From: Candidatus Aminicenantes bacterium UBA4820
GTDB taxonomy: Bacteria > Acidobacteriota > UBA4820
Direction: 5' to 3'
Length of the DNA stretch: 47,798 nucleotides
Assembly (NCBI GenBank): GCA_002402325.1
Contig: DHFQ01000128.1
Location: 1 to 47,798 of the forward strand
Of this stretch, positions 1 through 7,136 are shown in pieces; position 1 is the first letter of the stretch; the number at the start of each line of letters is the position of its first letter. The position numbers and the translations under genes are program-made. The notes beneath the pieces were generated by a model. The model made no database searches. It saw only the letters and a list, made by a program, of their open reading frames with translations, and was not told where the DNA came from.

Positions 1-34
1 GTAAATTAAAAAGAAGAAGGTCAAGTAACAGGAT

Positions 35-310
35 TTAAATTCTACCTTTTAGCTTTAGTTGAAGGATGTTAGAAATTGCAACCTGAGCACTTTGCAGTTT
101 AATGACCCTCTGATTTCTATCTCTGAGGGAAGGAAAATCGTTTGGGTCTATTACAAGACTTCTTTTCTCCCTTAATAGTTTCTCTATTTCAAAAAGAAGT
201 TCTCTCAATTCTTCAACAGTAAGTCTTTTAAGATTAACGGGGGATGGAATAATGTATCCTTCCATTAGAGATTGAGCCATCGCAAAGGAGGAACCACCCA
301 TAAAAGCCAT
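35..310 (-). CDS. Hypothetical protein, 91 aa
   Basis: I do not recognise this small protein. I place the start at the ATG at 310 because a strong Shine-Dalgarno (AAAGGAGG) lies just upstream; a longer reading frame to 409 would run deep into the preceding gene. The N-terminus is Met/Gly/Ala-rich (MAFMGGSSFAMAQSL). The middle is a charged, probably helical stretch (VEELRELLFEIEKLLREKR), and the C-terminus is basic. No signal peptide, membrane segment or metal motif is visible. It follows the DUF4416 gene by one base, so the two are almost certainly co-transcribed with the nuclease-domain gene further upstream. Function unknown. Confidence 0.7.
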   Translation of the reverse strand: MAFMGGSSFAMAQSLMEGYIIPSPVNLKRLTVEELRELLFEIEKLLREKRSLVIDPNDFPSLRDRNQRVIKLQSAQVAISNILQLKLKGRI

Positions 311-311
311 T

Positions 312-848
312 TTAAATACCTCCTTTAACAATTTTAGCATATTCATCTCTAAGAGACAAAAAGAATTTCTGTGCAAAATCTGATTGGTAGTCTGGGTATG
401 TCCATTCAAGGGGATGAAATTTGCCCTTTTTATAAATCAAAGTAACTTCGCCAAATATGCCTTCTCCAAGGTAGATTCTGTGGGAAAAATTCTTTGTGCT
501 GGCAAGAACTATTCTTGAGAGTGAAAGATATCCAGGGTCAACATTTACACTTCGTTTTCCGTCTTTTGTCAAAAAAAAGGATTCAAGATTGTTAGATTCG
601 ATCTTTCTTTTCTTTAAATTATCTTCACCCTCAAGAGGTAAAAATGAGGTGAAAAATTTGTAAAGATGTTTTCCCATTTCCTTTTCATAATAGTCCGTAA
701 ATCTATCAAAATCAAAATCATCGGAAATAAAAAAGGGTTTTCCAAATTTACTTAAAAGAACTTTCATTATTGAATCTTTTTGAACTAAATTTGAATGAGT
801 TATCCCTGCTATTAGTAAAGAAGGCTCTGGATAAGTTACAAACGTCAC
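312..848 (-). CDS. DUF4416 family protein
   Basis: A 178-residue protein resembling DUF4416, a family of unknown function. Visible family-type motifs are an FDFDRFTDYYEKEMG segment in the first third, VNVDPGYLSLSRIVLAS in the middle, HRIYLGEGIFGEVTLIYKKG, and WTYPDY near the C-terminus. The length is typical. The start is GTG at 848, 10 nt after the stop of the nuclease-domain gene. A short upstream purine stretch is only a weak ribosome site, so translation may be coupled to the upstream gene. No signal peptide; probably cytosolic. Assignment rests on motif recall, not a database search. Confidence 0.8.
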   Translation of the reverse strand: MTFVTYPEPSLLIAGITHSNLVQKDSIMKVLLSKFGKPFFISDDFDFDRFTDYYEKEMGKHLYKFFTSFLPLEGEDNLKKRKIESNNLESFFLTKDGKRSVNVDPGYLSLSRIVLASTKNFSHRIYLGEGIFGEVTLIYKKGKFHPLEWTYPDYQSDFAQKFFLSLRDEYAKIVKGGI

Positions 849-858
849 TTAACAATCC

Positions 859-1338
859 CTACATTTTATACTTGCCAAAGTCTTCAACGGAAAGGGAACT
901 GAGCCATTTCTCAAGAGAATTACTCAGCGAAGGAGAATTTAGTGAATGGGAAGCCTCGCTTAAAACATGCTCAGCCACATATATTGGTGTCTTAAACCTG
1001 ACTGCAAGGGCAACTGCATCTGAGGGTCTTGCATCAATTCTTACCTCTTCATTACCCTTCTGGACGACCAACTCCGCATAGAAAGTGTTATCTTTCAAAT
1101 CACATATATCAACTCTTGTAAGTTTCCCGGCAAGACTTTTTATAACATTGCATAACAAATCGTGTGTCATAGGCCTCGGAGGAGAAATTGCCTGAAGTTC
1201 AAGCACTATTGCCTGAGCCTCACCTGGGCCAATCCATATAGGAAGAACCCTATCTCCTCCGTCTGTTTTAAGGATGAGGATTGGCTGTTCGGAAATGGGA
1301 TCAAGTAAAACGGTTTCAACAAATAGTTTATGAAACAT
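859..1338 (-). CDS. Bifunctional nuclease (BFN/DUF151) domain protein
   Basis: A 159-residue protein of the BFN/DUF151 family, named after plant bifunctional nucleases; the role in bacteria is unclear. The family core is visible: LPIWIGPGEAQAI near residue 35, the PRPMTHDLL segment, and IDARPSDAVALAVRFKTPIYV near residue 110. I place the start at the ATG at 1338, preceded by a TGGAG ribosome site, rather than at 1401, because the longer version runs through the promoter (boxes at 1385-1380 and 1362-1357). It is the first gene of a three-gene operon with DUF4416 and the 91-aa protein. Confidence 0.85.
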   Translation of the reverse strand: MFHKLFVETVLLDPISEQPILILKTDGGDRVLPIWIGPGEAQAIVLELQAISPPRPMTHDLLCNVIKSLAGKLTRVDICDLKDNTFYAELVVQKGNEEVRIDARPSDAVALAVRFKTPIYVAEHVLSEASHSLNSPSLSNSLEKWLSSLSVEDFGKYKM

Positions 1339-1356
1339 CCTTTTTCTCCAGACAAC

Positions 1357-1385
1357 AATATAATATTTTTGATAGAAATAGTCAA
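1357..1385 (-). promoter_or_regulatory. Sigma-70-like promoter of the BFN operon
   Basis: Minus-strand -35 TTGACT at 1385-1380 and -10 TATATT at 1362-1357, separated by 17 bp. The predicted transcript starts just before the ribosome site of the ATG at 1338, leaving a very short leader. Confidence 0.65.
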
Positions 1386-1388
1386 GTG

Positions 1389-1419
1389 TGTCATATAACA
1401 TATAGTTTTATATGTCATA
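1389..1419. repeat. Inverted and direct repeats between divergent promoters
   Basis: CATATAA (1392-1398) is mirrored by TTATATG (1408-1414), and TGTCATA occurs at 1389-1395 and 1413-1419. The element lies just behind the -35 box of the minus-strand promoter and upstream of the plus-strand -10. It could be an operator serving both divergent units, but AT-rich sequence produces such repeats by chance. Confidence 0.35.
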
Positions 1420-1449
1420 AGAAATATAGTTGATAGGACAAGGTTGTGA

Positions 1450-1455
1450 TATAAT
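1450..1455 (+). promoter_or_regulatory. Extended -10 promoter of the MBL-fold gene
   Basis: TGATATAAT forms an extended -10 (TG at 1447-1448, TATAAT at 1450-1455). A TTGATA at 1430 is too close (14 bp) to be a good -35. GGAG at 1464 is the ribosome site for the ATG at 1473. Confidence 0.55.
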
Positions 1456-1472
1456 ATTGAATTGGAGTTGTT

Positions 1473-2237
1473 ATGAATGTAACATTTCTTGGAACGGGCA
1501 CATCGACCGGGGTTCCAGTCATTGGTTGTGATTGCAAGGTTTGCAAATCTTCTAATCCCAGAAATAAAAGACTGAGGCAATCTGCCCTTGTTTCTCAAGA
1601 CAACTATTCATTGTTGATTGATGCTTCCATTGATTTAAGGGAACAGTGTCTAAAATTCAATGTAAAAAAAATAGATGCGATACTACTCACCCATTCTCAT
1701 GCTGACCACATTTTAGGGCTTGATGAAACAAGGGTTTTTTCTTATTTGCAAAAAAAGGCGATAAAACTTTTTGGAAGTAGAAATACATTGCAAGGAATAA
1801 GGAGGAGTTTGTGGTACTGCTTTGAAGAGGGTGTGCCTGTAGGTGGGGGACTTCCATGTTTTGAACTGATAGAAGTTGATGGAAAATTTAAAGTTGGTCC
1901 TTTTGAAATAACGACTTTAGATGGTGACCACGGTTTTCAAAAGGTAACAGGATACAAAATTAATAATCTCTGCTATATGACAGATTATAAGTATGTTCCT
2001 CAAAAAACAATAGATATTGCAAAGCACTGCGAAGTTCTTGCAATAAACGCTTTAAGAGAATCTCCATCGCATCCAACTCACCTTACCACTGGTGAGGCAA
2101 TATCTGTCATAAGACAAATACAACCACGAAAGTCGTTTCTTATACACATTGGTCATTCAGTTGATTATGATGAAATTTCGAAAAAACTTCCAGATGGAGT
2201 TGAACTTGCCTATGATGGCTTACAAATAAATTTATAA
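1473..2237 (+). CDS. MBL-fold metallo-hydrolase (PhnP-like)
   Basis: A 254-residue metallo-beta-lactamase-fold hydrolase of the PhnP/YycJ-like group, presumably a phosphodiesterase or nuclease. The N-terminus has the GTGTSTGVPV strand-loop and a Cys-rich pair (CDCKVC, residues 19-24) seen in PhnP-type proteins. The metal motif is THSHADH (H74, H76, D78, H79), and further metal ligands are likely in GDHGF and the C-terminal HIGHS. Full length, no signal peptide, cytosolic. An SDR gene follows 10 nt downstream with its own AAAGGAG site, so the two likely share a transcript. The substrate cannot be read from sequence. Confidence 0.88.
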   Translation: MNVTFLGTGTSTGVPVIGCDCKVCKSSNPRNKRLRQSALVSQDNYSLLIDASIDLREQCLKFNVKKIDAILLTHSHADHILGLDETRVFSYLQKKAIKLFGSRNTLQGIRRSLWYCFEEGVPVGGGLPCFELIEVDGKFKVGPFEITTLDGDHGFQKVTGYKINNLCYMTDYKYVPQKTIDIAKHCEVLAINALRESPSHPTHLTTGEAISVIRQIQPRKSFLIHIGHSVDYDEISKKLPDGVELAYDGLQINL

Positions 2238-2247
2238 AGGAGATAAA

Positions 2248-3000
2248 ATGAGTAAAGTTATTTTTCAGGATTTGAGGGGGAAGAAGGTTTTGATCACTGG
2301 AGCATCAAGCGGTATTGGACTTGAAAGCGTAAAACAATTTTTAAATCAAGGGGCTATCTGCTATGGGCAGTATAACTCGAATCAGAAACCAATTTTTAAA
2401 TTTAAGGAAGAACATCCCGAGAAATTCTTCAGCGGTAGCTTCGACCTTTCCAATGAAGAAGATTGTGTTTCAATGGTCAGGGAGGCAAAAGAAAAAATGG
2501 GAGGAATAGATACTCTTGTTCATTCTGCGGGTATCTGGACTGACGGCGCAATAAGGTCAATTGATAGAGATACCCTTGAAGAAATATTTAAGGTGAACAC
2601 CTTTTCGTCATACTATCTTGCAAGAGAATGCTCCAATGTGATGAAAAGGGGATCAATGATATTTGTTGGATCGACGGCTGGAGAGAGGGGCGAACCTTAC
2701 CATTCCCACTATGCGGGCAGCAAAGGCGCCGTTCAATCTCTTGTTTACTCAATTGCTCAAGAACTTGCTCCGAGTATAAGAGTTAATATAGTATCTCCAG
2801 GTTGGGTAAGAACTCCAATGTCTGAAAAAACACTGAATGAGAAAGAGGAAGAAATCATAAAAAATATTCCTTTGAAGAGGGTTGCAGAAAGCGAAGATGT
2901 TGTTTATGGGATAATGTTTTTTGCAAGCGATGTAAGTTGCCATTACACAGGAGTTGACCTTTGTTGTTCAGGTGGAGCACTTCTTCCTTTACCAAGGTAG
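2248..3000 (+). CDS. SDR-family NAD(P)-dependent oxidoreductase (FabG-like)
   Basis: A 250-residue classical short-chain dehydrogenase. It has the Rossmann motif TGASSGIG (residues 17-24), an NAG-like site altered to HSAG, the catalytic Ser in FVGSTAGE, and YAGSK carrying the YxxxK pair. The PGWVRTPM loop follows the active site, and the C-terminal CSGGALLPLPR replaces the usual DGG end. Resemblance to FabG-like 3-oxoacyl reductases is general; no other fatty-acid gene is nearby, so the substrate is unknown. The ribosome site TAAAGGAGATAAA precedes the ATG. The gene converges on the ArnT-like gene with only 58 bp between, and I see no clear terminator there. Confidence 0.88.
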   Translation: MSKVIFQDLRGKKVLITGASSGIGLESVKQFLNQGAICYGQYNSNQKPIFKFKEEHPEKFFSGSFDLSNEEDCVSMVREAKEKMGGIDTLVHSAGIWTDGAIRSIDRDTLEEIFKVNTFSSYYLARECSNVMKRGSMIFVGSTAGERGEPYHSHYAGSKGAVQSLVYSIAQELAPSIRVNIVSPGWVRTPMSEKTLNEKEEEIIKNIPLKRVAESEDVVYGIMFFASDVSCHYTGVDLCCSGGALLPLPR

Positions 3001-3058
3001 ATAACTATTCAAAATATTCATTATAAAGAATAAAGTATGTCAAATGATGTATACAAAT

Positions 3059-4630
3059 TTATTCATTGGATTGTAGGGTTTGTGTCAATAATAAAAAGGT
3101 TGAGTCACCAATCTCCCCCTCCCAGATAGGAGATGAAAAATCGCCAAATTGGTTTGTAATTTTGGGGTCTTTTTCAATCAAAAGGCAATTTCCTTGAGCC
3201 AAAAACTTTCTCGCTTCCTCAATTTTGTCCTTTTTAAAAACGGGAGTATTTGAGTTGAGATAATAATTTAAAGAAGGGATTAAAGAAGGATAAACCCCAA
3301 TTTTTAAGCCATTTTCGACAAATGGTTTGACACTCTTTATAAGATCATAAGGGACCTTAACAGAATCAAGATTTTTCAAAAATGGAAGGACAAATAAAGA
3401 TAAGAAGAAAACTCCCATCGTTAAATACCCACAAATAAACTTTTTCTTCTTATAAATTAGTAAGATAGAGATTATTGAAAACAGCGTTAAAATAATTAAA
3501 CCAATAAAAATTAGAAACGCAGAGTCAGAAAATTGTGGAGGCGATTTTTTTATCACTACGAAAGAAGTTACAAAACTTACCAGAGGCACGATGGCAAGAA
3601 ATGGGGCAATTATTTTAATTTCCTTAAATTTTCCGTCAATTTCTTCGAGAAAAAAGGCGATTATGAAAGAGGCCATCGGATAAATTGGTAAAATGTAGAC
3701 ACTCCTCTTTCCAGAAGATGCCGAAAAAAACACAATATATATGACAATAAACAATATTGCTAATAAATATTGTGGTTTTTTAAATCCTTTGGTTTTAATA
3801 ATATACAAAATGGCAGGGATTATTAAAAATATCATTGGAAAGCCATCACCCCACATAACACCCAGATAATAATACCATGGAGCATAGTGGTGCCATGGGT
3901 CAAGATATCTTGTCAAAGTCTGCTTGAAAAGAAGAGTTTTTGGATAATCAAAACCCGCCAGTAACCCTGAAATATAAAGCCAGATTGCCACAAAAATAAG
4001 GCAAAAAATAAGAGGTAAAAAAAACCGTAATCCCCTTTTTAAATCGGTTGCAAGAAATGAGAAAACAAGCAAGGTTAAAAATACGGGAATAACCCCTGCT
4101 GCGCCTTTTGCAAAAATAGACAAAAAAAGAAGAAAAGAGAGAAGTAGATATTTTAAGAAGAGATAATTTTTACTTTCTAATGTCAAATAACCTACATAAA
4201 GTGATCCATAAATTAAGGCACAAAGAAGCATATCTATCTGTCCGAATTGGGACTGCCATAAGAATTTAATATCTGCCAATACAATAAGTGGTATTAACAG
4301 GAGGTTTTTTAAACCAAATCTTGAGGCTAATGCCATTGTCAGCAAAATTACCGCAAGTGAAGAAAGAAGAGATACAATTTTGACTGCATAAGTTGGAACA
4401 CCCTTACTAAAAATTGAGAAAAGAATAGCTATGTCAAAAAACAAAGGAGGCTTCTCTTTATATACTTCTCCATTTAAGTATGGAATCAGATAACTTCCAT
4501 TTTGCTTCATTTCAGAGGCAACCCTCGCATATCTTGCTTCATCTGGAGCCCAAACTCCTCTTGTATTTATTAGCGCAATCTCCAGAACGATAAAACCTAA
4601 TAACAGAAAAACAAGTTTCTTATTCATCAT
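3059..4630 (-). CDS. ArnT/GT39-GT83-type lipid-linked sugar transferase
   Basis: A 523-residue polytopic glycosyltransferase of the PMT/ArnT type, which transfers a sugar from a polyprenyl-phosphate carrier to lipid or protein at the outer face of the inner membrane. The first loop after TM1 carries the family DEARYARVA motif (acidic catalytic pair) and YKEKPPLFF. About a dozen hydrophobic segments follow (for example around residues 105-125, 160-190 and 265-320), then a soluble C-terminal tail. It starts with tandem ATGs at 4630/4627 and overlaps the LAB_N gene by 11 nt. Its position after the GT2 suggests that it uses the GT2 product. The acceptor (lipid A, protein or glycan) is not known. 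Confidence 0.85.
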   Translation of the reverse strand: MMNKKLVFLLLGFIVLEIALINTRGVWAPDEARYARVASEMKQNGSYLIPYLNGEVYKEKPPLFFDIAILFSIFSKGVPTYAVKIVSLLSSLAVILLTMALASRFGLKNLLLIPLIVLADIKFLWQSQFGQIDMLLCALIYGSLYVGYLTLESKNYLFLKYLLLSFLLFLSIFAKGAAGVIPVFLTLLVFSFLATDLKRGLRFFLPLIFCLIFVAIWLYISGLLAGFDYPKTLLFKQTLTRYLDPWHHYAPWYYYLGVMWGDGFPMIFLIIPAILYIIKTKGFKKPQYLLAILFIVIYIVFFSASSGKRSVYILPIYPMASFIIAFFLEEIDGKFKEIKIIAPFLAIVPLVSFVTSFVVIKKSPPQFSDSAFLIFIGLIILTLFSIISILLIYKKKKFICGYLTMGVFFLSLFVLPFLKNLDSVKVPYDLIKSVKPFVENGLKIGVYPSLIPSLNYYLNSNTPVFKKDKIEEARKFLAQGNCLLIEKDPKITNQFGDFSSPIWEGEIGDSTFLLLTQTLQSNE

Positions 4631-4922
4631 TTTTTCTTGAATGCTGTCCGCTTTTTTGAATAAGCACGAGGTTTCTTAAATAAATGAAAAGACCGGAAGC
4701 CTGTCCAAGGATAAAAACGGGATCAAGCCTATAAATTGCATAAACTAATAGAATCAATCCGCCAAAAATTGAGAAGTACCAGAATGAAAGCGGAACCACA
4801 CTTTTTTTTGCCTTCTCTGAAGCAATCCACTGGACAAGAAATCTTGCTGCGAAGCATAATTGTCCTGTAAAGCCAATGATCAACCAGAATGTCTCTGATG
4901 TCAAGATAGATAAGAGATTCAA
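4620..4922 (-). CDS. LAB_N (lipid-A-disaccharide synthase N-terminal domain) membrane protein
   Basis: A 100-residue membrane protein matching the small domain found at the N-terminus of some LpxB proteins (LAB_N), here free-standing. Roughly three hydrophobic segments are visible: SETFWLIIGFTGQLCFAARF with the typical FLVQWIASEK loop, SFWYFSIFGGLILLVYAIYR, and a third around GQASGLFIYLRNLVLI. From memory, LAB_N is related to the PQ-loop/SWEET fold, so a transport or flipping role for a lipid-linked sugar is a reasonable inference. It overlaps the GT2 gene by 4 nt and the ArnT-like gene by 11 nt. No LpxB catalytic domain is in the window. Confidence 0.85.
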   Translation of the reverse strand: MNLLSILTSETFWLIIGFTGQLCFAARFLVQWIASEKAKKSVVPLSFWYFSIFGGLILLVYAIYRLDPVFILGQASGLFIYLRNLVLIQKSGQHSRKNDE

Positions 4923-5626
4923 ATTTCTTCCTTTATTTTATACGGCACAACTCGTTTTTTCATCCACATCACAGCAAATAAATCAAATGTTGCGGTTGAA
5001 AATCTGTCGAAAAAACCGTACTTTGTTTTTCCGGAAAATCTTGGTCTATGATTAACTTTGACTTCGCTAACTTTGTATCCCTCCATAGTAACCAGGGCAG
5101 GAAAAAACCTGTGCATTCCTCTAAAAAGTTTAAGCCTTTCAACACTTTCTCTTTTAAATGCCTTCAAAGAACAGCCTGTATCGTGAATTTTTTCTCCGAG
5201 AAAAATGTTCCTGAAAAAATTTCCTAATTTTGAAGTTATCTTTTTGCTTAATGGGTCTTTTCTTGACGCCCTCCATCCAACGACGAGGTCGTAGTGGTCA
5301 ATCTCAGAAAGAAGTAAGGGAATATCTTTTGGGTCATTCTGTAAATCTGCATCCATAGTTATAATTATCTCGCCCCTTGATTTTCTGAATCCAGCTTCGA
5401 GGGCTGCGCTTTGACCACTATTTTTTTCAAATGAGATGCATCTTACCATAGGATATTGTGATTTTAGTCCCTTTATAACAGCAAAACTTCCATCTTTTGA
5501 GCCGTCGTCTATGAAAATTATTTCATAATCATCTGAAATTTGCTCAAAAACAGAGACAATCTCCTTAGTAAGGATTTCTATGTTGCCCTCCTCATTAAAG
5601 ACAGGAATTACTATTGAATAATTCAT
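4919..5626 (-). CDS. GT2 polyprenyl-phosphate sugar transferase (DPM1/ArnC-like)
   Basis: A 235-residue GT-A glycosyltransferase. It has the family-2 start IVIPVFNEEGNI, the nucleotide-binding IDDGSKDGS (residues 40-48), the metal-binding DADLQNDPKDIP, and HDTGCSLKAFKRE typical of the dolichol-phosphate-mannose synthase/ArnC branch. No C-terminal membrane segments are present, unlike ArnC, so it is probably peripheral. The expected product is a polyprenyl-phosphate-linked sugar for the ArnT-like enzyme two genes on. It overlaps the agmatinase gene and the LAB_N gene by 4 nt each, indicating translational coupling. The donor sugar cannot be deduced. Confidence 0.85.
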   Translation of the reverse strand: MNYSIVIPVFNEEGNIEILTKEIVSVFEQISDDYEIIFIDDGSKDGSFAVIKGLKSQYPMVRCISFEKNSGQSAALEAGFRKSRGEIIITMDADLQNDPKDIPLLLSEIDHYDLVVGWRASRKDPLSKKITSKLGNFFRNIFLGEKIHDTGCSLKAFKRESVERLKLFRGMHRFFPALVTMEGYKVSEVKVNHRPRFSGKTKYGFFDRFSTATFDLFAVMWMKKRVVPYKIKEEI

Positions 5627-6504
5627 CTTGATTTTTCCTCAATGTAGCCGATCATTTTATAGATTATTTTGCCAATTAAAAAATCGGGTGAAACAAAGGG
5701 TGGAGATGGAATAAATTCTGTGAAATCCATCCCTACGATGTTCTTTTTGTTTGCCACTCTCCTCAATAAATGTAATGAATCATAGTAGTTAATGCCACCA
5801 GGTTCGGGGGTTCCTGTAGATGGCATAATTGAAGGGTCAAGCCCGTCAACATCAAAGGTCAAATAAACATTTTGTGGAAGAGATTCTAAAACCTTCTCAA
5901 TCCAATCAATATTTCCATAACACTCTTTTGCCCAGAAAATTTTTCCTTTGTAATCACTTTTTATAAACTCTCCCTCCTCTTCAGATAAAGACCTTATTCC
6001 AACTTGAACAACATTCTTACATTTATCATAAATTCTTCTCATAACCGATGCGTGGCTAAAAGGAGTTCCTTCATAACTTTCTCTCAAATCAAGATGGGCA
6101 TCAATTTGTAAAACGCCTAAATCTTCATAAAATTTGCTATGGGCAAGAAAAAGAGGATAGGAAATAGAGTGTTCCCCGCCAAGTGAAATAAGAGTCTTTC
6201 CCTTTGAGATAAAATCTGAGGCACATTCAAAAACGGTTTCAACCATATCTTCAGGAAGAATGCTTTCAAAAAGCAAATCATCAAGAGTGCAAATTCCTTT
6301 AAGGTATGGTCTTGAAAAAAGCTCCTCATCGTAAAGTTCCATATTTCTTGATGCCTCTATTATTGCCTTAGGCGCCTTTTTTGTTCCTTTGCCATAAGTT
6401 GTAGTAATTTCATAAGGGATTGGCAAAACAACATATCTTGAATTCTCAAGTTCACTAAACTCTTCTGGCAATCCGCCAAAATTAAAAGGATAAAAACTGG
6501 GCAT
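5623..6504 (-). CDS. speB: Agmatinase/arginase-family ureohydrolase
   Basis: A 293-residue ureohydrolase with the binuclear Mn signature complete: GGEHS, DAHLDLR, FDVDGLDPSIMP and TGTPEPGG. The likely reaction is agmatine to putrescine plus urea; the N-terminus (VVLPIPYEITTTYGKGTKKAP) is of the agmatinase branch. Arginase, guanidinobutyrase or formiminoglutamase activity cannot be excluded. The ATG at 6504 has an AAAGGAG ribosome site. It leads a four-gene unit with GT2, LAB_N and ArnT-like genes and overlaps GT2 by 4 nt, an unexpected partner for an envelope sugar cassette. No arginine decarboxylase is in the window. Confidence 0.88.
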   Translation of the reverse strand: MPSFYPFNFGGLPEEFSELENSRYVVLPIPYEITTTYGKGTKKAPKAIIEASRNMELYDEELFSRPYLKGICTLDDLLFESILPEDMVETVFECASDFISKGKTLISLGGEHSISYPLFLAHSKFYEDLGVLQIDAHLDLRESYEGTPFSHASVMRRIYDKCKNVVQVGIRSLSEEEGEFIKSDYKGKIFWAKECYGNIDWIEKVLESLPQNVYLTFDVDGLDPSIMPSTGTPEPGGINYYDSLHLLRRVANKKNIVGMDFTEFIPSPPFVSPDFLIGKIIYKMIGYIEEKSR

Positions 6505-6585
6505 AGAAACTCCTTTAAATTTAATTTTACACTATTTTTAAAAAGAATAAAAAGGATTGAGGGTTGAAATGATTATTTTGATTAT

Positions 6586-6615
6586 TTGACTTTTTTCTAT
6601 AAAAGTATTTAATAT
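6586..6615 (+). promoter_or_regulatory. Promoter of the cNMP-PBP1A-TonB operon
   Basis: A -35 TTGACT at 6586-6591 and -10 TAATAT at 6610-6615 with an 18-bp spacer. The -10 sits inside TTTAATATTAAA, a 12-bp palindrome that could also bind a regulator. AGGAGG at about 6624 is the ribosome site for the ATG at 6636. Confidence 0.5.
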
Positions 6616-6635
6616 TAAATGATAGGAGGATTGTT

Positions 6636-7136
6636 ATGACGACAAAAGATCCCCATGAGATTTACCTTTTTAAAGATCTTGAAGCAGAAGAATTTGCTAA
6701 ACTTATGTCTGCATTCACAATAGAGAACCATCCATCAGAAAGCCAGATCCTTGTAGAAGGATATAGCGTATTGAAATTATATTTACTTCAAGAGGGAGAA
6801 GTTAAAGTTTTTAGACAGATAGGTTCTAAAGAGATTCTTATTGCGACCTTTGGTCCTCCTCATATTTTTGGTGAAATTGGAGTAATTGACGGAGGCCCTG
6901 CAAGCGCTACAGTTGAAACTGTAACACCCGTTACACTACTTTCTATAGACCGTGATTCCTTCCTCACAATTCTTGATGATAATCCTCTAATTGGTTCTGT
7001 GGTATGGAGAAATATCGCTTTTGAACTTTCAAGCAGGTTAAGAAGGACCACAAACGACCTTCAAGATCTTTTTTCACTAAATCAAGCTTTGTGCGACAAT
7101 CCTCAATTTCTTGAATTTTATAAAAAGTATGGATAA
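6636..7136 (+). CDS. Single-domain cyclic-nucleotide-binding protein
   Basis: A 166-residue protein consisting essentially of one CAP/CRP-type cyclic-nucleotide-binding domain (about residues 10-130). The beta-roll phosphate-binding cassette is recognisable in FGEIGVIDGGPASATVETVT, although the usual Arg-Ser pair before the Ala is replaced by P-A-S-A, so cAMP binding may be altered. A C-terminal helix follows (ELSSRLRRTTNDLQDLF). There is no helix-turn-helix, so it is unlikely to bind DNA and probably acts by protein contact. Its last 8 bases overlap the PBP1A start, implying a shared role or control. The operon also carries AmrS, ExbD and TonB. Confidence 0.82.
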   Translation: MTTKDPHEIYLFKDLEAEEFAKLMSAFTIENHPSESQILVEGYSVLKLYLLQEGEVKVFRQIGSKEILIATFGPPHIFGEIGVIDGGPASATVETVTPVTLLSIDRDSFLTILDDNPLIGSVVWRNIAFELSSRLRRTTNDLQDLFSLNQALCDNPQFLEFYKKYG

